A stretch of DNA of 11,974 bases from WAPX01 sp964622075 (lineage in GTDB: Archaea; Halobacteriota; Archaeoglobi; Archaeoglobales; Archaeoglobaceae): assembly GCA_964622075.1 (NCBI GenBank), contig CAZUMR010000022.1:1-11974 (forward strand), written 5' to 3'. Made by a program: the position numbers and the translations under genes. Under the pieces are notes generated by a model that ran no database searches, was not told the DNA's origin, and saw only the letters and a program-made list of their open reading frames with translations. Of this stretch, positions 5,793-11,974 are shown piece by piece (the first letter of the stretch is position 1; each line of letters begins with the position of its first letter).

Positions 5793-7272
5793 AGAGTTTC
5801 TCTATCAAGTCAAAAGCCTGCTTCTTCATAGACTCTATTGCCTCTTTTATCTTTTTCTTCTTCTCCTCAACAATACCCATATCTCTCTCAAGTTTCTTCT
5901 TCCTTATTTCAAGCATTCTTTCAATTTCTCCCGATGACGTCCCTCCAGTCGTCTCTCTGCTCTCCACAACGTTCTTTATGTCCAGCCAGCTCTCAAACTC
6001 CTCCTTGTCAGGGATCAATTCTTCTCCGTACTCCTTCATTATCTCGACAAGTTTTTCGTACATTCTGTCAGCGCTCAACCTCTCATCTCCAGCATCAGAG
6101 CTGAAGTAATAGGAGCTTAGCCTGCCAACTATTCTGTGTGCCTTTCTGAATGGTATACCTTTCTTTGCAAGCATTTCTGCAACGTGGGTTGCGGAAGCAA
6201 ACCCCATTCCGGCCTTCTTTTCCATCACGTCAACCAGAAACTCGATCTTTTCGAGCATGTCTGCCATTACCCTGAAAGAAAGGCATGCGTCCTTCAACCC
6301 CTCGTAGAGCAGGGGGTTCATTTCCTGAAAGTCCCTGTTGTATGCAAGGGGCATGGCCTTGTAAATTGCCATCGCCGCAGTAAGATGACCGGCAAGTTTA
6401 CCCGCCTTTGCCCTGATAATTTCAGCAACATCCGGATTTTTCTTCTGTGGCATTATCGATGAAGAAGAAGCATACTCGTCCGGAAGATTTACGAATTGCG
6501 AGGCCCACAGTACCACTTCCTCAGCAAGTCTGCTCAGAGTCAGCAACCCATCACACGCAACAAACAGAGACTCTATGAGAAAGTCCCTTGAAGACACGGC
6601 ATCTTCGCTGTTCTCAACAATGCCGTCAAAACCAAGGAGTCTGGAGACGTACTCTCTGTCCAGTTTGAAAGACGTGGAAGCGAAAGCAGCAGCTCCAAGA
6701 GGACATAGATTTACCCTCTCAAAAGCCTGCAGACACCTCTCAAAAGTCCTTTCGAACATGTCGTGAAATGCGATCAGGTGGTGGGAGAGTTTCGTGGGCT
6801 GGGCATACTGAAGGTGCGTGAAGCCGGGCATGATTGCATCCTTATTTTCCTCAGCTTTGCTGAGCAGAGATTTTCTCAGCTCAAGAATAGTCTCCGCAAG
6901 TGTGAGAAGTGCATTCCTCGCAAACATCCTCAAACACGTAGCAACCTCGTCGTTTCTGCTCCTTGCAGTGTGCATTTTCATTCCCGCTTCTCCAACAAGC
7001 TCAGTCAGTCTCGCCTCTATGGCCTCGTGTATGTCCTCGCCTTTCTCCGGAAGTTTTCCGCTCTTTTCAATCTCGTAAGCTATTTCCATCAATCCCGCCA
7101 CTATTTTAGCAGCTTCCTCCTCCAGCAGGTAGTTCTGCTTTAGCAATCCAAGTACATGAGCTACATCCACGAGTATATCGTAGTACCAGATGTTGACGTC
7201 ATGCTCAAGTGAGCTCGTTAGTTGTAAAGCAAGTTTGTCCATCTCTTTCTCAAGCCTGCTCCTGACGACCAT
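5791..7272 (-). CDS. argH: Argininosuccinate lyase
   Basis: 493-residue argininosuccinate lyase of the fumarase/aspartase superfamily. It splits argininosuccinate into arginine and fumarate, the last step of arginine synthesis, as a cytoplasmic homotetramer. From the ATG at 7272: TSSLEHDV (19-26), HTARSRNDEV (101-110), GFTHLQYAQP (150-159) with the conserved His153, and the signature loop SSSIMPQKKNP (270-280) carrying the catalytic Ser. The first Gly of the GSSxMPxKxN signature is Ser here, which other archaeal enzymes appear to share. The C-terminal 60 residues form Lys/Glu-rich helices. An upstream ATG at 7296 would add eight residues, but homologues usually begin close to the RLxxEMD motif and a TATA-like element lies at that position, so I chose 7272. 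It heads an operon with the HAD phosphatase and the cluster protein. Confidence 0.95.
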   Translation of the reverse strand: MVVRSRLEKEMDKLALQLTSSLEHDVNIWYYDILVDVAHVLGLLKQNYLLEEEAAKIVAGLMEIAYEIEKSGKLPEKGEDIHEAIEARLTELVGEAGMKMHTARSRNDEVATCLRMFARNALLTLAETILELRKSLLSKAEENKDAIMPGFTHLQYAQPTKLSHHLIAFHDMFERTFERCLQAFERVNLCPLGAAAFASTSFKLDREYVSRLLGFDGIVENSEDAVSSRDFLIESLFVACDGLLTLSRLAEEVVLWASQFVNLPDEYASSSSIMPQKKNPDVAEIIRAKAGKLAGHLTAAMAIYKAMPLAYNRDFQEMNPLLYEGLKDACLSFRVMADMLEKIEFLVDVMEKKAGMGFASATHVAEMLAKKGIPFRKAHRIVGRLSSYYFSSDAGDERLSADRMYEKLVEIMKEYGEELIPDKEEFESWLDIKNVVESRETTGGTSSGEIERMLEIRKKKLERDMGIVEEKKKKIKEAIESMKKQAFDLIEKL

Positions 7273-7290
7273 GGCTTTTAGACCTAACGA

Positions 7291-7298
7291 AAACATAA
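7291..7298 (-). promoter_or_regulatory. Candidate TATA box of argH
   Basis: On the - strand TTTATGTT lies about 23 nt before the ATG at 7272 and is preceded by GAGAAACT, a possible BRE. The spacing suits a leaderless argH mRNA. The match to a consensus TATA box is only fair, and the upstream ATG used by a longer reading (7296) is inside this element. Confidence 0.35.
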
Positions 7299-7322
7299 AT
7301 CAGTTTCTCTTGCTTGAGGTTG

Positions 7323-7328
7323 AAAAAA
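7323..7328 (-). terminator. T6 tract after the exchanger gene
   Basis: On the - strand a run of six T lies 14 nt past the exchanger stop codon and before the argH promoter. Archaeal RNA polymerase can stop at such tracts. It supports a boundary between the rps8e-exchanger unit and the argH unit, although six T alone may be leaky. Confidence 0.35.
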
Positions 7329-7341
7329 GCGTAGATGATAG

Positions 7342-8346
7342 CTACCTGTGAAGGGCGAAGACGAAAACAGCATAGGCGAAAAAGAAAACAATTCCCGACA
7401 CCAGTGCCTGCCAGGGAATTTCATCCCTGTTTATGAAGTAAAGGATTATAAGAGAAACAAAAGTTGTGGTAATAACGCTGAAGATGGCGTGATCATCAAT
7501 CACCCAGTTCGTGAACAGCAGCCCGAGTCCGGGGTAGAAGGTGGAGTAGAGTATCTTTTCCCCGACAAGAGATCCAAGACTCAGCGTATCCATACCCCTG
7601 TATCCCCATATCAGAGCAGTTGCCGTCTCAGGCATGGCCGTGGCTGCGGGAATAAGGACGAGGGCAACACCAAGGGGGCTTATACCCGTAGCGTAAGATA
7701 TCTTAGAAACTGCTGAGACGAGCCTTTCCGACCCGTAGTAAAGGATCAGAACAGCTAAAGCGAGCTGAATAAAGGAGAGTTTCGTTTTCCACCTCTCATC
7801 GACACCAGCAATTCTGGCAAGCAGAGGTTCTTCCGCCTCTCCCATTGTACCGAGCTCTCTCCTTGAGTACATCATCTTCATATACACAACAAAGCTCAAA
7901 AGGAAAAATAGACCAAAAGCCAGCTTTACAAACTTCCCTCCAAAAAATCCGGGAATTAAAGTCAGGGGAAAAAGCAGGGTTACGAAAAGGTATGGCAGAG
8001 AAAGGGATTTGTCAACTCTGAGTCTCGGGTTTTTCCTTTTACCACATCTGTAGCCCAGAAGAACGACCAAACCTACCAGCCCGTAAGACAGGCTTGAAGC
8101 CATGAAGGGCTGGCCAAAGACAGTCCCTATACCTATCTCATCCCCTCCCCTGACTCCAGAGAGGAGTGCGACAAGAAAAACCGTGAGCTCTGGCAGGGAT
8201 GTGAAGAGGGGGGACAGAATCGCACCGACGAACGATGAACCAAGCTCGAACCTGTAACCGAGAAACTCTATTGCGTTTACAAAAGCCAGAGCTGAGAAAA
8301 GAACGAGAACAATTCCGAAAATTAGTTCAAGAATTGAATGAAGCAT
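7342..8346 (-). CDS. Divergent Na+/Ca2+-exchanger-like membrane protein
   Basis: 334-residue integral membrane protein with about ten hydrophobic segments, arranged as two halves of about five around a charged loop at 160-188 (RRELGTMGEAEEPLL...). Each half has an alpha-repeat of the cation/Ca2+ exchanger superfamily. Repeat 1 (about 40-85) has SPLFTSLPELTVFLVALLSG with E53. Repeat 2 (about 222-268) has PAATAMPETATALIWG with E240. The two transport glutamates are kept, but the paired GNxxGSN-type motifs read GTVFGQP (74-80) and GSLVGEK (258-264), so several expected Asn/Ser ligands are missing. Ion specificity therefore cannot be assumed. The ATG follows the rps8e stop by 10 nt, so the genes are probably cotranscribed, though no good Shine-Dalgarno site is seen. 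A T tract follows the gene. Confidence 0.85.
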   Translation of the reverse strand: MLHSILELIFGIVLVLFSALAFVNAIEFLGYRFELGSSFVGAILSPLFTSLPELTVFLVALLSGVRGGDEIGIGTVFGQPFMASSLSYGLVGLVVLLGYRCGKRKNPRLRVDKSLSLPYLFVTLLFPLTLIPGFFGGKFVKLAFGLFFLLSFVVYMKMMYSRRELGTMGEAEEPLLARIAGVDERWKTKLSFIQLALAVLILYYGSERLVSAVSKISYATGISPLGVALVLIPAATAMPETATALIWGYRGMDTLSLGSLVGEKILYSTFYPGLGLLFTNWVIDDHAIFSVITTTFVSLIILYFINRDEIPWQALVSGIVFFFAYAVFVFALHR

Positions 8347-8356
8347 GGAAACGTTA

Positions 8357-8740
8357 TCAGGAGCTCTCTACGAGAACGGCATTTATCACTCCGTGCTGGT
8401 TTGGTCTGCTCGTTACCTTTGCCTCTCCAACGCTCGTCTTTATTATAGCACCCTTGGTTATTACGTTCCTCCTTGCGTAGTGAACGTGTGCCGGATTTTC
8501 GACGACGGACAGTATCTCAGCTCTAACTACCTTACCCTCTGAAGGGACGTAAACGTTTGCGTACTTATCTCTGAAGACCTTTATCTTGAAGTTTCCGCCT
8601 CTAACTCTGACTTTCTTTACCTTCCTCTCACCAATCAGCGTTTCAACCTGATCTCTTCCAAGCTCGTACTTCCTCTTTTTCCTGAACGGCTTCAGGAGTT
8701 TTCCCGTGTAAGATCTCCTGCTCCTTCCGTGCCAGCGCAT
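8357..8740 (-). CDS. rps8e: 30S ribosomal protein S8e
   Basis: 127-residue archaeal/eukaryotic small-subunit ribosomal protein S8e. It begins MRWHGRSRRSYTGKL and continues KPFRKKRKYELGR, VRGGNFKIKVFR and YANVYVP, ending with ITKGAIIKTSVGEAKVTSRPNQHGVINAVLV, all standard for the family, and it is strongly basic at the N-terminus. It has the family's normal archaeal length. A longer reading from GTG at 8749 would add MMV, but GAGGTG at 8747-8752 is spaced 6 nt from the ATG at 8740, and homologues start with M(K/R)WxGRSRR. It is the first gene of a - strand unit with the exchanger. Confidence 0.97.
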   Translation of the reverse strand: MRWHGRSRRSYTGKLLKPFRKKRKYELGRDQVETLIGERKVKKVRVRGGNFKIKVFRDKYANVYVPSEGKVVRAEILSVVENPAHVHYARRNVITKGAIIKTSVGEAKVTSRPNQHGVINAVLVESS

Positions 8741-8746
8741 TACCAT

Positions 8747-8752
8747 CACCTC
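8747..8752 (-). promoter_or_regulatory. Shine-Dalgarno site of rps8e
   Basis: GAGGTG, continuing as GAGGTGATG, lies 6 nt before the ATG at 8740 and matches the 3' end of archaeal 16S rRNA. It rules out the GTG at 8749 as start, because that codon is inside the site. Confidence 0.75.
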
Positions 8753-8802
8753 ACATCACAGCGATTAACGACTGATGCACGACTAATGCGATAGAGAACG
8801 GT

Positions 8803-8812
8803 TACTTAAATA
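8803..8812 (-). promoter_or_regulatory. Promoter (TATA box) of rps8e
   Basis: On the - strand, ACTATTTAAGTAAC contains an archaeal TATA-like core. Transcription about 25 nt downstream, near 8782, would give a 5' leader of about 40 nt that includes the Shine-Dalgarno site. No closer TATA candidate is seen. Confidence 0.5.
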
Positions 8813-8822
8813 GTTTGCGTCC

Positions 8823-8860
8823 CGGCCGTTTATGGCCATGCAGCTGAGTTAAATTTAAAC
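8823..8860. promoter_or_regulatory. Dyad-rich stretch between divergent promoters
   Basis: CGGCCG (8823-8828) and ATGGCCAT (8832-8839) are perfect palindromes, and GTTAAATTTAAAC (8848-8860) is nearly one. They sit between the rps8e TATA box and the ligase TATA box, where a regulator of either gene could bind. The arms are short, so this is only suggestive. Confidence 0.25.
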
Positions 8861-8876
8861 AAAAAATCTAAAAAAC

Positions 8877-8885
8877 TTTTTTAAT
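8877..8885 (+). promoter_or_regulatory. TATA box of the acetate-CoA ligase gene
   Basis: TTTTTTAAT is centred about 27 nt before the ATG at 8908, with A-rich sequence upstream and no Shine-Dalgarno site. The spacing predicts a leaderless mRNA. A second AT-rich candidate (8848-8860) would give a leader of about 30 nt. Confidence 0.5.
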
Positions 8886-8907
8886 CCGAGCGGAAGTAAC
8901 TTCACTG

Positions 8908-10881
8908 ATGCTTTTCGATCCGGAAAGTGTAGCAGTAGTTGGAGCGACTCCAAAGAAAGGTAAGGTCGGTTATGCAATACTGAACAACCTGAAAAACTTC
9001 AAGGGAAAAGTTTACGCAATAAATCCGAAATACAAGGAAGTTCTCGGTTTTCCCTGCTATCCGTCAATTCTCGAAGCCCCACCGGTTGAACTTGCGGTAA
9101 TCGCAGTTCCAGCAAAGGCTGTAAATCCCGTGCTTGAGCAGTGCGGAGAGAAAGGAGTTGAGTACGCAGTAGTTATAACGGCAGGATTCAGAGAAGCTGG
9201 AAGAGAAGGAGCTAAACTTGAAGAGGAGCTCGTTAAGATATGCAGGAAGTACGGAATAAAACTCGTCGGACCTAACTGTCTTGGAATTATAAATACACAC
9301 AATGGCCTGAACGCAACTTTTGCGAGCACACAGCCCAAACCGGGAAACATAGCTTTTCTGAGTCAGTCTGGAGCTTTCATAATCGCCGTAATGGAGTACT
9401 TCAGAAACGTGAACGAGGGTTTCAGCAAGATTGTTTCGATGGGAAATAAAGCAGTTCTTGACGAGGCAGACATAATGGAGATACTCAGGGGAGATCCATA
9501 CACAGATGTCATAATGCTGTACGTTGAGGGAATAGGCGATGGCAGGAAGTTCATGGAAGTCGCAGAGAAGGTTGGAAAGGTCAAACCGGTAGTTGCAATG
9601 AAAAGCGGGAAGACTGATGCAGGTGCCAAAGCTGCAAGCAGCCACACCGGCAGCATTGCCGGGAGTTATCAGGCCTGTTTGGCAGCCTTCAGACAATCCG
9701 GAGTTGTTCCTGCCGAATCTCCAGAGGATCTTTTCGATATCGCCAAACTCTTCGCCAAATACAGGGATGTTGATGGAGGTGTTGCGATAGTAACAAACTC
9801 CGGTGGTCCGGGAGTGATGGCAGCTGATGCAATAGAAACCTACGGGCTGAAGATGGCGAGTTTCAGCCAGAAAACGATTGAAAAGCTGAAAGAAATTCTG
9901 CCACCGGAAGCTAACATTTACAATCCTGTTGATGTTCTTGGTGATGCAGATGCGGAGAGGTATATAAAGGCTATAGAGTGCGTTGCTAACGACGATGACG
10001 TTGGAGCCATAGTCGCAATAACTGTCCCCACTGCGAGGCTGAGCTTTGAGGAAGCTGCGAAATTCAAGATAGACAAGCCATACGTTCTGTGTTTCATGGG
10101 GTGGGACAGAAGTGACTTCTTCGACCCCGTTAGAGCTGTCAGAGCACTGTCTGCCCTTTACAGATACTCCGAATTCAGAAGGAGAGGAGAGAAAACGTAC
10201 AGGGAGTTCAGCTTCGACAGGAGAAGAATAAGAGAGGCGATGAAATCAATCAACCCGTTCGACATACTGAAAGCTGTAGGAATTCCAACTCCGAAGTATG
10301 GAGTTGCAAAAACAGCTGACGAAGCGCTTAAAGTCGCAGACGAGATAGGATATCCAGTTGCAATGAAGGTGCTTGGAGACATAGTTCACAAAACAGACGT
10401 AGGATGTGTAAAGCTGAACGTTGAGAGAGACGGAGTAAAGAAGGCTTTTCTTGAGATAATTGCCAACGCAGAGAGGCTTGGAAATGTAAGAATTGATGGA
10501 GTGCTGATACAGGAAATGGTTAGGGGTGGAAGGGAAGTAATTGTCGGAATGAAGAGGGATGCAAGCTTTGGGCCGCTGATAATGTTTGGTCTTGGAGGAA
10601 TATACGTGGAAGTCTTCAAGGACGTTACTTTCAGAATTGCTCCTGTCAGCGAGGAAGATGCTGAGTCAATGATCAGGGAAGTAAAGGCGTACAAGCTCCT
10701 GAAGGGAGTTAGAGGAGAGAAGCCAAGTGACATCAAAGCCATTGCAGAGGTTATAATGAAGATGTCCCAGCTCAGCCTTGAATTTCCGGAGATAATGGAG
10801 ATGGAGATTAACCCGCTCAGGGTTTTCGAGAAGGGCTGCAGTGCTCTTGACTTCAAGATTTCGTTCAGGAGGCAGGGTTAG
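8908..10881 (+). CDS. Acetate-CoA ligase (ADP-forming), fused alpha-beta
   Basis: 657-residue ADP-forming acyl-CoA synthetase (ACD), which turns acetyl-CoA or another acyl-CoA with ADP and phosphate into the acid, CoA and ATP. In many archaea this is the ATP-making end of fermentation and amino-acid breakdown. The alpha part covers about 1-440: a CoA-binding Rossmann domain (VAVVGATPKKGKVGY at 8-22), ligase domains with GPNCLGI (121-127) and SQSGAF (152-157), and the phosphohistidine loop SSHTGSIAG with H246. A basic linker (424-441) joins the ATP-grasp beta part (about 446-657), with the second His loop VHKTDVGCVKLN (H494), QEM (535-537) and EINPL (633-637). Fusion and length fit the single-chain form. 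Acyl specificity cannot be read. The start follows a TATA box at leaderless spacing. A DRTGG-domain gene follows in the same direction. Confidence 0.95.
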   Translation: MLFDPESVAVVGATPKKGKVGYAILNNLKNFKGKVYAINPKYKEVLGFPCYPSILEAPPVELAVIAVPAKAVNPVLEQCGEKGVEYAVVITAGFREAGREGAKLEEELVKICRKYGIKLVGPNCLGIINTHNGLNATFASTQPKPGNIAFLSQSGAFIIAVMEYFRNVNEGFSKIVSMGNKAVLDEADIMEILRGDPYTDVIMLYVEGIGDGRKFMEVAEKVGKVKPVVAMKSGKTDAGAKAASSHTGSIAGSYQACLAAFRQSGVVPAESPEDLFDIAKLFAKYRDVDGGVAIVTNSGGPGVMAADAIETYGLKMASFSQKTIEKLKEILPPEANIYNPVDVLGDADAERYIKAIECVANDDDVGAIVAITVPTARLSFEEAAKFKIDKPYVLCFMGWDRSDFFDPVRAVRALSALYRYSEFRRRGEKTYREFSFDRRRIREAMKSINPFDILKAVGIPTPKYGVAKTADEALKVADEIGYPVAMKVLGDIVHKTDVGCVKLNVERDGVKKAFLEIIANAERLGNVRIDGVLIQEMVRGGREVIVGMKRDASFGPLIMFGLGGIYVEVFKDVTFRIAPVSEEDAESMIREVKAYKLLKGVRGEKPSDIKAIAEVIMKMSQLSLEFPEIMEMEINPLRVFEKGCSALDFKISFRRQG

Positions 10882-11004
10882 GATTTGGTTTGAGTTTGGG
10901 TTATTTCCGCAGTGTTCAGATTGATGATGGATGATGATAAATGAGATGATAGATAAACGATTGGATGTACATGTAAAATTTACGATCATCTGAGAGGTGG
11001 TAAT
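10882..11004 (+). promoter_or_regulatory. 123-nt gap before the DRTGG gene, with Shine-Dalgarno site
   Basis: The gap holds a purine-rich low-complexity stretch of GATGAT-like repeats (10922-10952), an 11-nt dyad GTAAA-A-TTTAC (10973-10983) that could be a TATA box or operator, and GAGGTG (10994-10999) set 5 nt before the ATG at 11005. The clear ribosome binding site fixes the start. If the dyad were the TATA box, transcription would begin near 11003 and lose that site, so an upstream promoter or read-through from the ligase gene is more likely. No strong terminator follows the ligase gene. Confidence 0.45.
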
Positions 11005-11974
11005 ATGAGAAGTTTGCTCGTTTCCTCGATAGATGAATACTCTGGAAAAAGTGGAGTTATAGCCGCTCTTGGAGAGATATTTAGAGAAAGAGGTCTGAAA
11101 GTTGGATACTTCAAACCTTTCACAACGTACGACGATGCAGACATTGAGGTGATGAAGGACATTCTCGGTCTTGAGGAAGAGGAGGAAAAGCTCTGTCCAA
11201 TCAGGATAGAGAGCTACGCTGAATTTATGCTATCTTCTGATCCGGTAGAGCTCAGAAAGACGGTCATAGACGGATTTGCAGAGGTTGCTGAGGGAAAAGA
11301 CGTCGTTTTCGTGGAAGGGTCGATGGGTTACTTTGCCGGAGAAGCTGTGGGATTGAGTGATATCGACGTAGCTTCAATGCTCTCGTCGAAAGTTCTCATG
11401 GTCGCGAGGTATGCCGGGGACTTTACGATAGACAGGCTGCTATCCTCATCCAAGGTAATGGGTGATATGCTTGCCATCATAAACCAGGTCACAGGCTTCA
11501 AAAGAACTTACTTTGGAACAATAGCATCAAGGATACTCGAGCCAAGAGGAATCAAGCTTGTAGGTATGCTTCCAAAAGACGAAATGCTCGCCGGGATGAG
11601 TGTGGAGGAAATAAGAAAGGCTCTCAACGGCATTTACCTCGTAGAGCCAAAGGAGGATACGTTAATCGAGAGTTTTCTGATTGGTGCCATGTCACCGCAG
11701 ACGGCCATGAGTTACTTCAGAGCGGCTAAAAACGCAGCGGTGATTACTGGTGGGGACAGGGCAGATCTGCACGCAGTGGCAATGGATGCAGGTATAAAGT
11801 GCCTTATTCTCACAGGCAATATGGAGCCCCCGGCCACAATACTTGGCATGGCTGAAAAGTATGGAGTGCCGATAATACTTGTAAAGGAAGACACACTCAC
11901 AACTGCGGAAAAGCTTGGAAGGGCTTTTGGAAGAGTGAGGATAAGGGGAGAGAAGAAGTTGAAGAGGTTCAGAG
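11005..11974 (+). CDS. BioD-like P-loop/DRTGG protein (phosphotransacetylase N-terminal type), partial
   Basis: The first 323 residues are seen and the gene is cut by the window end. The N-terminal part (about 1-190) resembles the BioD-like P-loop NTPase domain of COG0857: a beta strand (SLLVSS), a reduced Walker A ending SGKSG (13-17), GLKVGYFKPF (30-39), a DVVFVEGSMGYF strand and loop (99-110) that takes the Walker B position, and GIKLVGMLPKD (182-192). The second part (about 218-310) is a DRTGG domain: SPQTAMSYFRAAKNAAVITGGDRADLH (230-256), with DRAD in place of DRTGG, then CLILTGN and GVPIILV. Both domains occur N-terminal to the catalytic domain in large phosphotransacetylases and also alone in archaea, where the role is unknown. 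The homologues I recall are about 350 residues, so perhaps 30 residues are missing, and no catalytic phosphotransacetylase domain is expected. A regulatory role near the ligase is an inference. Confidence 0.8.
   Translation, partial: MRSLLVSSIDEYSGKSGVIAALGEIFRERGLKVGYFKPFTTYDDADIEVMKDILGLEEEEEKLCPIRIESYAEFMLSSDPVELRKTVIDGFAEVAEGKDVVFVEGSMGYFAGEAVGLSDIDVASMLSSKVLMVARYAGDFTIDRLLSSSKVMGDMLAIINQVTGFKRTYFGTIASRILEPRGIKLVGMLPKDEMLAGMSVEEIRKALNGIYLVEPKEDTLIESFLIGAMSPQTAMSYFRAAKNAAVITGGDRADLHAVAMDAGIKCLILTGNMEPPATILGMAEKYGVPIILVKEDTLTTAEKLGRAFGRVRIRGEKKLKRFR

Noticed and set aside
5984..6600. Loss of function in ArgH because the signature loop has Ser instead of the first Gly
   Set aside because: The catalytic Ser, MPxKxN core and THLQ His are intact, and I believe similar loops occur in other archaeal lyases, so activity is expected.
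6988..7296. ATG at 7296 as start of argH
   Set aside because: It would add eight residues (MFSLGLKA) not typical of the family and overlaps the candidate TATA box. The ATG at 7272 matches family starts better, though the evidence is moderate.
9064..9696. 210-codon - strand reading frame inside the ligase gene
   Set aside because: It is a shadow of a long gene with clear ligase motifs and has no promoter, ribosome site or family pattern.
10931..10993. Possible C/D box sRNA: ATGATGA C box at 10931-10937 and CTGA D box at 10990-10993
   Set aside because: No clear D'/C' pair lies between them, the flanks do not pair into a terminal stem, and ATGATGA is expected by chance within the local GATGAT repeats.
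1..11974. Search for a new defence system or mobile element
   Set aside because: No transposase, integrase, toxin-antitoxin pair, cas gene, inverted terminal repeats or tRNA attachment site was found. The gene content is mostly chromosomal housekeeping.

Overview
The window looks like chromosomal DNA of a euryarchaeon, most likely Archaeoglobales (Archaeoglobus, Ferroglobus or Geoglobus relatives). Supporting signs are a XPB helicase with its partner nuclease Bax1, a ribosomal protein S8e gene, an ADP-forming acetate-CoA ligase with alpha and beta parts fused, TATA boxes about 25-30 nt before several start codons (leaderless genes), and GAGGTG-type ribosome binding sites before others. The XPB sequence resembles, from memory, that of Archaeoglobus fulgidus. 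The family-level placement is an inference.

Layout. 1-467: the leader-distal end of a CRISPR array read on the + strand, with five intact 37-nt repeats, a cut repeat at the left edge, a degenerate last repeat, and one spacer present twice. 476-3451 (- strand): bax1 and xpb, stop codon abutting start codon, a helicase-nuclease repair pair. 3477-3485: a symmetric TATA box that appears to serve both xpb and a small + strand gene of unknown function (3505-3870) with a CARDB-like pattern. 3871-4076: a 206-nt regulatory gap with direct and inverted repeats, then an Lrp/AsnC regulator (4077-4550).

4426-8740 is a run of - strand genes, listed here in transcription order: rps8e, a divergent Na+/Ca2+-exchanger-like membrane protein, argH (arginine biosynthesis), a HAD-IIA phosphatase, and a CxxCxxCC metal-cluster protein whose 3' end runs 125 nt into the 3' end of the convergent Lrp gene. 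Spacing suggests two transcription units: rps8e with the exchanger, then argH, HAD and the cluster protein, separated by a T tract and a candidate promoter.

8741-8907 is a divergent promoter region. It is followed on the + strand by the ADP-forming acetate-CoA ligase (8908-10881), which makes ATP from acyl-CoA. Next comes a P-loop/DRTGG protein cut by the window end (11005-11974), resembling the non-catalytic N-terminal part of some phosphotransacetylases; the pairing suggests acetyl-CoA/acetate metabolism.

There are no cas genes, insertion sequences, tRNAs or rRNAs in the window. I did not find a clearly new multi-gene system. The most unusual points are the altered RED motif of XPB, the divergent ion-binding motifs of the exchanger, the tandem-repeat linker in Bax1, the duplicated spacer, and the ligase/DRTGG pairing.
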